From an uncultured Caulobacterales bacterium (lineage in GTDB: Bacteria > Pseudomonadota > Alphaproteobacteria > Caulobacterales > Maricaulaceae): a DNA stretch of 64,000 bases. A program made the position numbers and the translations under genes. The stretch is taken from the NCBI GenBank assembly GCA_938009235.1, contig CALLIK010000002.1, forward strand, positions 147,258 to 211,257. Reading direction: 5' to 3'. Within the stretch, counting starts at the first letter, position 1, and each line of letters starts with the position of its first letter. Positions 25,580 through 34,880 of this stretch are shown one piece after another. The notes beneath the pieces were generated by a model. The model had not been told where the DNA came from. It did no database searches and was given only the letters and a program-made list of their open reading frames with translations.

Positions 25580-25948
25580 ATGATATTTAAACGCAAAAAA
25601 TCTCCGCAAAGCTCCTCCGCTCAGCGCGCAAACACATCTCGCGACTACGCCAGAGTCACCCATCGTGAATGGGCGAAGGCGGTTGAAATAGACCTCGACT
25701 CTGACGGTCATGATCGACTCGAAATCGGAAGCTCGCCCGACTGTTGGCTAACTCTGCCCGACCCTGATTTACCGGACGTCGTTGGAGTCATCCACTTCGA
25801 GTCAAATCAAATTATGCTGCGAGACCTACAGCGAGGCGATTTCGCGCGCGCCTCTGAAATTGACCTTCAAACCATTCCCGCCCGGCAGGTCGATAGAAGT
25901 CCGTTCACTATTGGTGATTACCGCATACAGATAATCCATCAACAATAG
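25580..25948 (+). CDS. Small protein with FHA-like C-terminal domain
   Basis: 122 residues. After a basic, polar N-terminus (residues 1-30), residues 45-120 have the order of elements of a forkhead-associated domain: LEIGSSPDCWLTLPDPDLP (position of the GR.....D motif), GVIHF (position of the SxxH turn), and a final SPFTIGDYRIQI strand. Key phosphothreonine-binding residues are not conserved (GSSP instead of GRSP; no SRxHA), so peptide binding is doubtful. The family call is an inference from pattern only. It is preceded by a possible leader peptide. Confidence 0.45.
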   Translation: MIFKRKKSPQSSSAQRANTSRDYARVTHREWAKAVEIDLDSDGHDRLEIGSSPDCWLTLPDPDLPDVVGVIHFESNQIMLRDLQRGDFARASEIDLQTIPARQVDRSPFTIGDYRIQIIHQQ

Positions 25949-25966
25949 ACGTGGCTGTGTCAGTAA

Positions 25967-26122
25967 ACCGCTGTCTTGGATACTCAGGCTGAAATGCGGG
26001 TGATGGAATTGCGCCGCGTGAATAAAGACCGTCGCCTAGTGGAGCTGTAGCACATTAACGAGCTGCGAACAGATGGAGACCTAGGCGACATGCGCTTCCC
26101 CGAAGATGGTTGGCGGAATTAG
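25967..26122 (+). pseudogene. Short coding-like remnant with an in-frame stop
   Basis: One reading frame stays coding-like through 26119 and is broken only by TAG at 26048-26050. Before it stands AEMRVMELRRVNKDRRLVEL and after it HINELRTDGDLGDMRF..GWRN then TAG. The charge pattern is protein-like and continues across the stop. The parent gene is not recognised. It may be the decayed 3' end of a gene otherwise lost, fitting an insertion/deletion-prone stretch. Confidence 0.3.
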
Positions 26123-26157
26123 GAGTGATGGGTTTCGTTGGACTGGATAAAAGTGAT

Positions 26158-27003
26158 TTATTTACAGATTTTCCGCTTTCTTGAACGCCATATACAGTAC
26201 TGATCTAACATCATCATCATAACAAAAAAGAACATCAAAAAGGACATCAACGTCCATAAAAAGCTAATCATAATTGATTTCTTCTGTAGGATATAGAAAA
26301 AAGAAAAACCCATCGCAAGCGATGAAAGAAGACCAATATACCATATTTGATCACGGCGCTTTACACTTCTGATGACGCTCTCTTCTTCGTCCGTCAGTAA
26401 AAGTACGCCCCGTTGGTTAGATTCTTTAACAATTGTATTTTTACCTCGGTGGTCGAGGGCCACACGATCACCAACATTGGCCACGCCGAAATCGAAAATA
26501 TCGATGTTCATTTGCTTTGAGTGGACTATCTTCGATACAGTCTCAATTTCTGGCTCCCAATTTTTTAGATATTCATCTAGCAGGCCAAAGTGATTTTTGG
26601 GTCCATATGAAGTAAGGAAGACCCGAAGATCATCAAAAAAGTCCGCTGGAGATTTTGCCAGCACGGTGACTTCAGAGGGGTCATGACAGACAAATAATAC
26701 GAGGCTATCCATCTTGGAAACATCCATCCAGATGGCAAAATTCCCACGACCATCTTGACCAATAGTAATAGAGTTTTTAAACATCCAATCTGGCGAGAAC
26801 TTACGGGCTTTCTTATTTGGTGCAATATTGAACGCTTCCGTAATATGGCAGTTCTTGGCACTCACAATCAGGTCTTCATGAGCCTCAAGTTTTTTGAGAT
26901 ACTCAATATCCGCCAACTCTACATTAAGATGATCATTGTTATTTTTAGCATTTAATGCCTTTGCGAAGGCGTCCCAACTTTGTTGAAATTCTGATTTCTT
27001 CAT
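26158..27003 (-). CDS. SUKH/SMI1-KNR4-like protein with C-terminal membrane anchor
   Basis: 281 residues. Residues about 20-140 resemble the SUKH (SMI1/KNR4) superfamily: a helix with IEYLKKLEAHEDLIV, the strand pair ITIGQDGRGNFAIWMDVS, and LVLFVCHDPSEVTVLAKSPADFFDDL. Residues 170-200 form a small beta segment. Two hydrophobic helices near the C-terminus (about 218-240 and 245-268) precede a basic tail. SUKH proteins often act as immunity proteins against polymorphic toxins, but no toxin gene is adjacent, so the role is open. AT-rich relative to purT. Confidence 0.55.
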   Translation of the reverse strand: MKKSEFQQSWDAFAKALNAKNNNDHLNVELADIEYLKKLEAHEDLIVSAKNCHITEAFNIAPNKKARKFSPDWMFKNSITIGQDGRGNFAIWMDVSKMDSLVLFVCHDPSEVTVLAKSPADFFDDLRVFLTSYGPKNHFGLLDEYLKNWEPEIETVSKIVHSKQMNIDIFDFGVANVGDRVALDHRGKNTIVKESNQRGVLLLTDEEESVIRSVKRRDQIWYIGLLSSLAMGFSFFYILQKKSIMISFLWTLMSFLMFFFVMMMMLDQYCIWRSRKRKICK

Positions 27004-27168
27004 TTTTAGCCTCCCTTTATTCTGCGCTAAATATAACGCTAAATTCCTGTGGAAGTTTTAACGTTGAACTTTACAAGTAACATACTGGCCATTCTCCAAT
27101 ACGCCCTTTGATCGCCTTTATTAAGACCGCTAGTCGTTCTACAACCTCAAATCTGATGAGAAACACCC

Positions 27169-28353
27169 ATGACCACCCTAGGAACAGCCCTCACCCCTAA
27201 CGCCACCAAAGTTATGATGTGCGGGTGTGGGGAGTTGGGCAAAGAGGTTGTCATCGAGCTGCAACGCTTGGGGGTCGAAGTCATCGCCGTGGACCGCTAT
27301 GCCAATGCGCCTGCCATGCAGGTCGCGCATAGATCCTATGTCATCAATATGCTGGACGGCGCGGCGTTACGCAAAATTGCAGAAGACGAAAAACCCGATT
27401 TGATTGTCCCCGAGATCGAGGCCATCGCGACGGAGACTTTGCTCGCCCTCGAATCCGAAGGCTTCACCATTGTTCCCACCGCGCGGGCCACGCAGCTCAC
27501 TATGAACCGCGAGGGCATAAGACGGCTCGCAGCCGAAGAGTTGAGCCTGACCACCTCCCCCTACCGCTTTGCCGATAGCGAGGCCGAATGCCGCGCCGCC
27601 ATGGCAACGATTGGCCTGCCCTGCGTCGTGAAGCCTGTCATGTCCTCTTCGGGCAAGGGACAGAGCACAGCCCACACAGAGGCTGACATCGCGGACGTCT
27701 GGAACTATTCACAAACGGGTGGCCGCACAGGGAAATCGCGGATCATTGTCGAAGGCTTCGTTGATTTTGATTATGAAATCACGCTGCTCACCATTCGTCA
27801 CAAAGGCGGCACCTCATTTTGCGCGCCCATTGGTCATCGTCAGGAGGACGGCGATTATCAAGAAAGCTGGCAGCCTCACCCTATGACCAAAGCGGCCCTC
27901 AGCGCGGCGGAAGATATGGCCTGCACCGTCACAGACGCGCTGGGCGGATACGGGTTGTTCGGCGTCGAGCTCTTCGTCAAAGGCGATGAGGTTATCTTTT
28001 CTGAGGTTTCCCCCCGCCCGCATGATACGGGCTTGGTGACGCTTATCTCGCAAGACCTGTCCGAATTCGCGCTGCACGCCCGCGCGATTTTGGGCCTACC
28101 TATTCCAGCGATACGTCAATTTGGCCCTACCGCCTCTGCCGTGATTTTAGGCGATGGCGTCTCCTCCAATATTAGCTTTGAGAATGTGGGCGCAGCCTTG
28201 GCTGAACCCGACACGCAAATTCGGTTGTTTGGGAAGCCTGAGATTGATGGATCTCGGCGATTGGGTGTTGTGGTGGCGCGCGGCGAGAGTTTGGAACAGG
28301 CAAGAGAGAAAGCGATGCGCGGTGCGAATGCGGTGGTAGTTGAGTATGGTTAG
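27169..28353 (+). CDS. purT: Formate-dependent phosphoribosylglycinamide formyltransferase PurT
   Basis: ATP-grasp enzyme (394 residues) that formylates GAR using formate and ATP in purine synthesis, the folate-independent alternative to PurN. Visible features: the N-terminal nucleotide-binding region [28 protein letters not shown], the glycine-rich loop [27 protein letters not shown], the metal-binding block [25 protein letters not shown], and the C-terminal [17 protein letters not shown]. It sits in the accessory block between clpP and tig. Its stop overlaps the convergent lipoprotein gene by 4 bases. Confidence 0.95.
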   Translation: MTTLGTALTPNATKVMMCGCGELGKEVVIELQRLGVEVIAVDRYANAPAMQVAHRSYVINMLDGAALRKIAEDEKPDLIVPEIEAIATETLLALESEGFTIVPTARATQLTMNREGIRRLAAEELSLTTSPYRFADSEAECRAAMATIGLPCVVKPVMSSSGKGQSTAHTEADIADVWNYSQTGGRTGKSRIIVEGFVDFDYEITLLTIRHKGGTSFCAPIGHRQEDGDYQESWQPHPMTKAALSAAEDMACTVTDALGGYGLFGVELFVKGDEVIFSEVSPRPHDTGLVTLISQDLSEFALHARAILGLPIPAIRQFGPTASAVILGDGVSSNISFENVGAALAEPDTQIRLFGKPEIDGSRRLGVVVARGESLEQAREKAMRGANAVVVEYG

Positions 28354-28910
28354 GGGGCAGAGGTCAATACGATTTCCTCATAAATCCTTTCGCGCACATA
28401 AATTGTTTGCAGTGCAAGTGGAGCCAACACTGTCTCTGCCAGGCTCACATCATCCTTTTCAACCGAAATCAGAACATGGCCATCGGTCGTGACGAAATTC
28501 TCTGCATTTGTGTCAGCCCAATTACCAGAAAATCCATAAGGGTGCACAAAGCTGTAAGACTCTATACCGACCTCTCGAAGAGCTGCATCTGCGAGGCGTT
28601 GCTCTCGTTCAAAATCTGCCACGCTGAACGGCGTCTCTATAGCCACCATAAGTCGCGTGCCTAAAACTTGGAGCTTTGGATCCTCAGTACAGACTGAGAG
28701 TTTTTTTGCGGCATCACCTTTGAAATAAGATCGAACTTCAACAAATGGAGACCGAATATAAACGAGCCCCGCATATCCTGGCTGTCTCCTTACACATTCA
28801 TACGGAAATGTGCTCAGGGCGGCGGATTCTTCTGATGTTCTACGGGGCGACTCGGGAGCGCTCGCGCAGCCCGTTAGGATGAGTCCAAAGATAAGAAATC
28901 TGTAAAACAT
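28350..28910 (-). CDS. Putative lipoprotein
   Basis: 186 residues from [15 protein letters not shown], a clear lipoprotein signal with the lipid-modified Cys at about residue 15. A longer frame begins at 28958 but places 16 unsuitable residues ahead of the signal. The mature protein contains [25 protein letters not shown] and a central helix; no domain recognised. It is convergent with purT (4-base overlap) and lies before the trigger factor terminator. Confidence 0.6.
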   Translation of the reverse strand: MFYRFLIFGLILTGCASAPESPRRTSEESAALSTFPYECVRRQPGYAGLVYIRSPFVEVRSYFKGDAAKKLSVCTEDPKLQVLGTRLMVAIETPFSVADFEREQRLADAALREVGIESYSFVHPYGFSGNWADTNAENFVTTDGHVLISVEKDDVSLAETVLAPLALQTIYVRERIYEEIVLTSAP

Positions 28911-28980
28911 AGAAACAGGGCTATCGTAAAAATTGCAATGCCGCAAATCATCACTCAAGCGTTCTTCAATCCTAACTCAC

Positions 28981-29012
28981 AAAAAAGCCCGACCACATTG
29001 CTGTGACCGAGC
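28981..29012 (-). terminator. Terminator of tig
   Basis: On the minus strand GCTCGGTCACA / TGTGGTCGGGC (11 pairs including G-U) closes a 4-base loop and is followed by six T (28981-28986). It lies about 100 bases after the trigger factor stop. Confidence 0.8.
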
Positions 29013-29112
29013 GGTGTTCTTAAATCTGCTATCGCAGCTGAGCATTTAGGGGCTCAGAAATTGCACGAAAGGTGTGCATTTTCTGAGGCAAAACATAATG
29101 AAGCGAATTGCT

Positions 29113-30453
29113 CTAAATCATGCCGTCTTCTTCAAACAACGTGTCTTTATCGACCTTCTTATCCGTCATCTTGGCCTTCTCAACGATTAGGTCGACGACC
29201 TTCTCTTCATAGATAGGCGCGCGGAGTTGAGCGATGGCTTGCGGGTTCTTTTGGTAGAACTCGATAACTTGCTGCTCTTGTCCCGGATACTGACGGGCTT
29301 CTGCGACCATAGCCTGCTGAAGCTCTTCGTTCGTGATTTGGATTTCGTGTTTTTGGCCCATTTCAGCCAAAACAAGACCAAGGCGCACGCGGCGACCAGC
29401 AATCTTACGGTAGTCTTTTTCAAGAGCCTTATCCGTTTTCTTAGCGTCGTCTTCGTCAAGGTTGCCAGCTTCTTTTTCAGCCTGAACCTGAGACCAGATG
29501 TTTGTGAACTCAGCTTCAACCATTCCAGGCGGAAGGTCGAATGTGTGTTTCTTGTCTAGCTCATCAAGGATCGCGCGCTTCAAGCGAAGACGGGACTGAG
29601 TTTCTAGCTCACCTTCATATTGCTCTTTAACGGCAGTTGTCAGCGCTTCAGCGGACTCAAGACCAAACTTCTTAGCGAAGTCATCGTCGATTTTCGCTTC
29701 TGTCGCGCCTTGTACTTCAACAACCTTCGTTGCGAAGACAGCGTCTTTACCCGCCAAGTCAGCAGACTGGTACGGTTCAGGGAATGTGACTTTAACGTCA
29801 AGTTCGTCGCCAGCTTTTACGCCGATCAATTGATCTTCGAAACCAGGGATGAATGTGCCAGAGCCAAGAACGAGCTGATGTCCGTCCATTGCGCCACCTT
29901 CAAAAGGAACGCCATCAACAGTACCTACGAAATCAATCAGGACGGCATCATCCTTCTTGGCTTTCGCAGTTTTCGCTTTTTTCTTGTAGGACTTCTGTGA
30001 AGAGGCCAGCTCTTTCAAACGCTCATCAAGGTCTTTTTGATCAGCTTCGTGAACCAAACGCGTGAACTTCAATTTTTCAGGATCAACAGGCTCGAATTCA
30101 GGGATTGATTCGACAACCATTTGATACTCAAGATCGGCTTTGCCGTTGACGACCTCTTCGCCATTTGCGCGAAGGTCGATTTTAGGCTGGCCCGCTGGAC
30201 GAAGTTTGTTGTCATTGATGGCTTTTTGCGAGCTCTCATTGACGACTTCCTGAACGAGGTCATTCATCATGGATGTACCGAACATCTTACGGATGTGGGC
30301 TTCAGGCACTTTACCAGGACGGAAGCCTTTTAATGAGACTTGCGGCTGCATTTCTTTGATTTTTGCCGTTAGCTTTTTAGCTAAGTCCTCTTTCGGGACC
30401 GTAATGGCGAAAGTCTTTGATAGGCCTTCGGCCGAGAGCTCTTTGATCTGCAT
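29113..30453 (-). CDS. tig: Trigger factor (ribosome-associated chaperone)
   Basis: 446-residue chaperone that binds ribosomal protein L23 at the exit tunnel and holds nascent chains. The N-terminal ribosome-binding domain carries the signature GFRPGKVPEAHIRKMFG (about residues 42-58). A PPIase/FKBP domain follows (DAVLIDFVGTVDGVPFEGGAMDG ... VLGSGTFIPGFEDQLIG, about 165-240). A helical C-terminal domain with VLAEMGQKHEIQITNEEL ends in an acidic tail. In relatives tig sits directly before clpP-clpX-lon; here other genes intervene. Confidence 0.96.
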   Translation of the reverse strand: MQIKELSAEGLSKTFAITVPKEDLAKKLTAKIKEMQPQVSLKGFRPGKVPEAHIRKMFGTSMMNDLVQEVVNESSQKAINDNKLRPAGQPKIDLRANGEEVVNGKADLEYQMVVESIPEFEPVDPEKLKFTRLVHEADQKDLDERLKELASSQKSYKKKAKTAKAKKDDAVLIDFVGTVDGVPFEGGAMDGHQLVLGSGTFIPGFEDQLIGVKAGDELDVKVTFPEPYQSADLAGKDAVFATKVVEVQGATEAKIDDDFAKKFGLESAEALTTAVKEQYEGELETQSRLRLKRAILDELDKKHTFDLPPGMVEAEFTNIWSQVQAEKEAGNLDEDDAKKTDKALEKDYRKIAGRRVRLGLVLAEMGQKHEIQITNEELQQAMVAEARQYPGQEQQVIEFYQKNPQAIAQLRAPIYEEKVVDLIVEKAKMTDKKVDKDTLFEEDGMI

Positions 30454-30703
30454 GATGATTTCACCAAGGTTGGGCAGACGCGTTAGCCCCTGCCGAGGGT
30501 TTTCAAAATTTCGCGCCTTATGTCATGACCTTTCACGTATCGCAACGCCTTAGGCGAGGCTTATTTCAGTCGATCGTATCTATTTTATGGCTAACGTCAT
30601 GAGAGGGTGACGATTTGCCCCTCTGTGGGTGTTCTCGCAGCGCACCCTTCTCGTTTTGAGCGTATGTTGACCTTTGCGCAGCCTTGTGGTCGAACACCAC
30701 ATT

Positions 30704-31246
30704 ATGGACCCTTCTTGGTATTTATACGCGGGAATTTTTATCGGCCCATTTGTGCAGGAAGACACAGCCGTCATCGCGGCGGCTACCCTCAGCGTCTCAG
30801 ACCCACAACATTTCCCGAGTGTGTTTTTGGTGATTCTCTTTGGTTTGTTTGTCTCGGATATTTGGAAATATTGGATCGGTTATTCCGCGCACGCCTCTGC
30901 GAGAGCGCGGCGTTGGGCGGATAAAGAACGTGTAATGGCCCTGTCAGAGCGCGTGGAGCGGCATGCCCTAACGACATTATTGGCCGCGCGTTTTTTGCCA
31001 ATGGCGCGCATTCCGACCTATATAGCTTGTGGGTACTTCAAGATGAACTACGCGAAGTTTTGCGTGATCATTTTCATCACCGCCCTGCTCTACACTGTCA
31101 TCATCTTCGGAATTATTCATTTACTAGGCGACGTTTTGAGAGGCCGTATTGAGATCATGCTAGGTTTTATTGCAGTCATAATGATCGCCTTATTAACGAT
31201 CATATTTTCGCTCAAACGAAAGCGTGCCAACCAACCAATGGATTAG
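30704..31246 (+). CDS. DedA/VTT-family membrane protein
   Basis: About 180 residues with five or so hydrophobic segments. The family hallmarks are the N-terminal re-entrant region (GIFIGPFVQEDTAVIAAATL), with the acidic residue typical of DedA proteins, and ARFLPMARIPTYIACGYFKMNYAKF, the conserved Arg-containing amphipathic loop. DedA proteins are inner-membrane carriers linked to undecaprenyl phosphate or phospholipid flipping and to proton-dependent membrane homeostasis. The start at MDPSWY is preferred over an ATG 30 bases upstream. The 3' end overlaps the convergent lipoprotein gene by 4 bases. Confidence 0.8.
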   Translation: MDPSWYLYAGIFIGPFVQEDTAVIAAATLSVSDPQHFPSVFLVILFGLFVSDIWKYWIGYSAHASARARRWADKERVMALSERVERHALTTLLAARFLPMARIPTYIACGYFKMNYAKFCVIIFITALLYTVIIFGIIHLLGDVLRGRIEIMLGFIAVIMIALLTIIFSLKRKRANQPMD

Positions 31247-31860
31247 CTACCCGTGCGGCCACGTTCTGTTTCCAACCAATTCACAATATCAACCATCGCG
31301 GCTTGGTTGGCAGTCTCCATCGCATTGATGATCGACGACACTTTAATCGAATCAGCGCGACGGGTCTCTCGTACAATGTGAGTTCCCAAGAGTTTGCGGT
31401 CATCAGAGCTCGCATAGGTGACGCTATACTGCACGACTGCAAGGGGTGCTGAACCAGATCCATTATCAAAATTAGCTTCAAAATTTTTGATCGTTAAATG
31501 CACGCGAGTTTCCGACTTCGCGCCAGAAGACGGAGCCAACCCAATGAATTGAGCAGACCCTGAGAGCGCATCAATAATGGCCCCTTGGATCATGACAGGT
31601 GTCGCTTCAGACCAACTCGCATTCGCAACGGCGGACATTTTCTGCCCATCCATTGTCACGACAATATCACTCGTATTGAATATGCGAGTCGACGATGGTC
31701 GGCTCACACGGATGATTTCTGCGTTCGCAGAGGCTTTTACAGGGTCAACATTTGTGCTGAGACGATAGACGGAAGGCGCTAATTTTGGGCTCGGCAACAG
31801 AGACAGGCAGCCAGATAGTCCGACTGACACGCCAAGAATAACAAGGGATCGATATATCAT
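31243..31860 (-). CDS. ABC-type transport auxiliary lipoprotein (PqiC/DUF330-like)
   Basis: 205-residue lipoprotein with lipobox LSGC at about residue 18. The mature part follows the ABC_trans_aux pattern: PSVYRLS near the start, the I.RVSRPSSTRIFNTSDIVV strand region, ASWSEATPVMIQGAIIDALSGS, and a final helix AMETANQAAMVDIVNWLE. Related PqiC/YmbA proteins are outer-membrane lipoproteins that accept the MCE protein tunnel. It overlaps the mlaD-like gene by 4 bases (ATGA) and closes the four-gene transporter operon, filling the position taken by MlaC/MlaA-type carriers in E. coli. Confidence 0.85.
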   Translation of the reverse strand: MIYRSLVILGVSVGLSGCLSLLPSPKLAPSVYRLSTNVDPVKASANAEIIRVSRPSSTRIFNTSDIVVTMDGQKMSAVANASWSEATPVMIQGAIIDALSGSAQFIGLAPSSGAKSETRVHLTIKNFEANFDNGSGSAPLAVVQYSVTYASSDDRKLLGTHIVRETRRADSIKVSSIINAMETANQAAMVDIVNWLETERGRTGS

Positions 31861-32837
31861 TGCGGTAAAACCACTTCTTCACGCTCAGTGCCGACGATGA
31901 ATTGCGCTGGATTTTGCTCCAAACTATCAGCAACACGCCCCAATGTTGAGACAAGATGTTGAAGCGCGTCAACCGTGTCCTGCAAATCGGTCAGTCCTGA
32001 ATTTGATAACAGATTAACGGCCTCTGTCGCTTCAAGGAGCATCGAATCAATACTGTCCGCTGTGCCGTCAAAACTGGCCGCTGTCGTATCGACAGTTTTC
32101 AAGGCGCTATCAGCCTGCACTAACAAAGTTCGCAGGTCTTCAGTTATGATGGTGTCAAGACTAGTCGATACGCCTTGGAAGGACGTCGCCGTGTCAGCAA
32201 TCGCATCAGCAGCGGACCTAAAGCTATCCATCATGTCATTGAGTTTCGAAGCATCCAGTTCGGATACATCGAGAGATGAGGTAATAACCTCCACATTCTT
32301 AAGTATGCTGCTGAAGGTCGTAATGTTGTCTTCAGACAGGAGTAAATTCGCGCGGGTTAAAGCCATTTGTGCGGCGACAACAACATCACCGCCGCCGGTC
32401 AAAAGTTCGTCAACCGAGCTCTCAGCGCCAATAATACGCTTCTTTCCACGCCCTGGCATATCCGCCATGAGTGGCGCGTTGGTGTCTAAACCTGGCGTAA
32501 TTTCAATATAATTCATGCCCGTGAGGCCAAGTGGCGTGAGCTGCGCAGTCGAATTCACATCAATTGGGGTGCGTTCAGAGACTTGAATGTCGGCCAAAAC
32601 TAGATTTGGGTCTTCGCGGTCATAGGAAAGGCTCGTCACCTCACCGACACCTAGGCCGTTAAAGCGAACTTCGGAACCTTGGCTCAAGCCTCGTACGCCG
32701 CCTTCAAAGGCCACTTCATAAACATCATATGTCTCATTGAACTTCGCGCCTGTCTGCCAGAATGCGAATCCGATTATGGCCGTAACCGCAGCTATAACGA
32801 ATAAGCCGATCAATGCGTAATTTGCTTTGTTTTCCAC
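31857..32837 (-). CDS. mlaD: MCE-domain lipid transport protein MlaD-like
   Basis: 326 residues: one N-terminal membrane helix (ALIGLFVIAAVTAIIGFAFW), then an MCE domain (about residues 35-125: VYEVAFEGGVRGLSQGSEVRFNGLGVGEV ... TPLGLTGMNYIEITPG), then a long helical region with heptad-like Ser/Thr/Leu repeats (about 160-310). MlaD-type proteins form hexamers that channel phospholipids between the inner membrane transporter and the periplasm. It is longer than E. coli MlaD (about 180 residues) because of the helical tail, suggesting a tunnel-like extension. It starts 2 bases after the ATPase gene. Confidence 0.9.
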   Translation of the reverse strand: MENKANYALIGLFVIAAVTAIIGFAFWQTGAKFNETYDVYEVAFEGGVRGLSQGSEVRFNGLGVGEVTSLSYDREDPNLVLADIQVSERTPIDVNSTAQLTPLGLTGMNYIEITPGLDTNAPLMADMPGRGKKRIIGAESSVDELLTGGGDVVVAAQMALTRANLLLSEDNITTFSSILKNVEVITSSLDVSELDASKLNDMMDSFRSAADAIADTATSFQGVSTSLDTIITEDLRTLLVQADSALKTVDTTAASFDGTADSIDSMLLEATEAVNLLSNSGLTDLQDTVDALQHLVSTLGRVADSLEQNPAQFIVGTEREEVVLPQ

Positions 32838-32839
32838 GT

Positions 32840-33667
32840 TTATCCCTTCCGCTCGATTTCAGACTTTTGTTCATTGTTTTCGATAGCCCGCGTTGCCGCA
32901 CGCGATCGAGGACCGCCGAAATACTCACGGACCCACGGATGGTTATACTGACTTACAGCCTGCAGGCTATCGGCTATGGGGATATGTTTATCAACCAATA
33001 CTGCGATCCGATCACAGATCAGGTACAGACTATCTAAGTCATGGGTGACCATCAAAACGGTTAAGTCCATCGCCTCGCGTAAACCTAAGATAAGTTCATC
33101 AAAAGCATTCGCGCCAACAGGATCAAGGCCCGCTGTCGGCTCGTCTAAGAAAAGCAGTTTAGGGTCCAGCGCCAAAGCCCGCGCCAAGCCTGCCCGCTTC
33201 TTCATCCCGCCTGAGAGGTCCGACGGGTACAAGACTGCACTTTCCGGCGGCAACCCAACCATATGAATTTTCATATCCGCCAGTTCGCGCATCAAGCCTG
33301 AGGAAATATCCGTATGCTCGCGCATAGGAGCCATGATATTTTCACGAACCGTCATAGACGAAAATAATGCGCCGCCTTGGAACAAAACGCCCATTTTATT
33401 GTTAATCACCATGCGCGCTTGAGTGGTCAGATCATTTCGGTTTTGACCGAAATATTCGACATGTCCGCCCTCAGGCTCTTTCAATCCCAACATCGTATTC
33501 ATCAAAACAGATTTGCCAGTGCCAGACCCACCAACCAAACCGACAATCTCGCCTTGATTAACAGTGAAATTCAAATTCTCATGAATCACATTTGGGCCAA
33601 ACTGCGTCCGAATTCCCACAGCGCGCATTGGCGGCGCAGACAGATCAATTATAGGGTCAGAGGCCAT
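32840..33667 (-). CDS. mlaF: MCE/Mla transporter ATP-binding protein MlaF-like
   Basis: 275-residue ABC ATPase: Walker A GGSGTGKSVLM, Q-loop GVLFQGGALFSSMTV, signature LSGGMKKRAGLARAL, Walker B LLFLDEPTAGLDP, and switch His in VTHDLDS. The QGGALF and SGGMKKR wording is characteristic of MlaF/TrigD-like subunits. The start at MASDPI, 4 bases after the permease stop, is preferred; an upstream ATG at 33712 would overlap the permease gene by 41 bases. Confidence 0.93.
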   Translation of the reverse strand: MASDPIIDLSAPPMRAVGIRTQFGPNVIHENLNFTVNQGEIVGLVGGSGTGKSVLMNTMLGLKEPEGGHVEYFGQNRNDLTTQARMVINNKMGVLFQGGALFSSMTVRENIMAPMREHTDISSGLMRELADMKIHMVGLPPESAVLYPSDLSGGMKKRAGLARALALDPKLLFLDEPTAGLDPVGANAFDELILGLREAMDLTVLMVTHDLDSLYLICDRIAVLVDKHIPIADSLQAVSQYNHPWVREYFGGPRSRAATRAIENNEQKSEIERKG

Positions 33668-33671
33668 CGTT

Positions 33672-34811
33672 CTAAACTCCCATTTGGAAGAAGAGAATTG
33701 CGAATATTGCATTTACAATAATCACAGCAAAAATAGCCTGAACAACAGAGGTTGTGGTGCGTTGCCCCAAGCTTTCAACACTGCCCGTAACCGCAAGTCC
33801 CTGACGGCACCCGATAATTGCAATGATCAATCCAAACACAGGCGTTTTGACTAAGCCCACCCAAAGATTTTCAATTCCGACAGCCGTGTTCAAACGATTC
33901 AAAAACAGAATAGGCGTAATATCCGCCGTCACCCACGCCACGATCAATCCGCCGAGTAAGCCGCTCATCATTGCCAAGAATGTCAATATTGGCATCACAA
34001 CAACGCACGCAATTGCACGCGGTACAACGAGAACTTCGAATGTATCAAGCCCCATAACTTTCATAGCATCAATTTCTTGGCGCATTTTCATAGCGCCCAG
34101 CGAGGCCGTAAAGGCAGAATCAGATCTCCCCGCGAGCAAAATCGCGGTGATAATCACGGCGAGCTCTCTCAGAACGGCGAACCCTACAAGGTCGACCATA
34201 AAGACGCTAGCGCCGAAACTCGCCAAGAGGTTAGCCCCCATATAGGCAATGACCGCGCCAATAAAAAACGACAACACCATTACGATTGGAACCGCATCCA
34301 ACCCAACACTCTCAATCAAATTAATGATAGCCCGCCAACGCAAACGTTTAGGTTGCGCGATAACCTTAGCCATAACGACAAAAAGTTGACCTAAAAAAGC
34401 AAGTGTTTCTACAGTTTCATTCCAGATACGAACCGACGCTTCACCTACCTTAGCAAATGCATCATACCACTGTCGTCGAGGTTCAGGCTCATGTCCCAAA
34501 ACAGAAGATGTCGCGACGTTCATTAGCGTTTTATGACCATTCGAGCCTGTGCAAACATCCCAACTCTCCGCTGGAGTCATGCCGTATCGTATGGCGCGCG
34601 CAAGTAGATAAGCCCCTGCAGTATCCAGTTCTTTTATCTCAGTCATATCAAAGTCGACGTGACGATAGCTCAGAGCCGCGACATCCTTAGATAAACGCCC
34701 TTCAAGATCTGCAGCTTGGGCAATCGTCCAATTGCCATTCGGATGAACCACGAGAACATCCTCGCGCATCTCCAGCTTATAATCTGAGGTGGTTGCCAAC
34801 ATGTGCGGCAA
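33672..34811 (-). CDS. mlaE: MlaE-type permease with N-terminal STAS domain
   Basis: 379 residues. Residues about 10-105 form a STAS-like domain (REDVLVVHPNGNWTIAQA ... DFDMTEIKELDTAGAYLLARAI), the equivalent of free-standing MlaB. Residues 120-379 are the MlaE permease, with GLDAVPIVMVLSFFIGAVIAYMGA, LRELAVIITAILLAGRSDSAFTASLGAMKMRQEIDAM and LGQRTTTSVV. The STAS fusion supplies the regulatory subunit in one chain. First gene of the minus-strand operon with mlaF, mlaD and the auxiliary lipoprotein. It faces the divergent epimerase gene across about 70 bases. Confidence 0.93.
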   Translation of the reverse strand: MPHMLATTSDYKLEMREDVLVVHPNGNWTIAQAADLEGRLSKDVAALSYRHVDFDMTEIKELDTAGAYLLARAIRYGMTPAESWDVCTGSNGHKTLMNVATSSVLGHEPEPRRQWYDAFAKVGEASVRIWNETVETLAFLGQLFVVMAKVIAQPKRLRWRAIINLIESVGLDAVPIVMVLSFFIGAVIAYMGANLLASFGASVFMVDLVGFAVLRELAVIITAILLAGRSDSAFTASLGAMKMRQEIDAMKVMGLDTFEVLVVPRAIACVVVMPILTFLAMMSGLLGGLIVAWVTADITPILFLNRLNTAVGIENLWVGLVKTPVFGLIIAIIGCRQGLAVTGSVESLGQRTTTSVVQAIFAVIIVNAIFAILFFQMGV

Positions 34812-34880
34812 AGTGCAAAGCTAGGCTCTCTGGGTCAATAGCCTATTGCCTCATAAACTGTTTAGACTGCGATTTTTATC

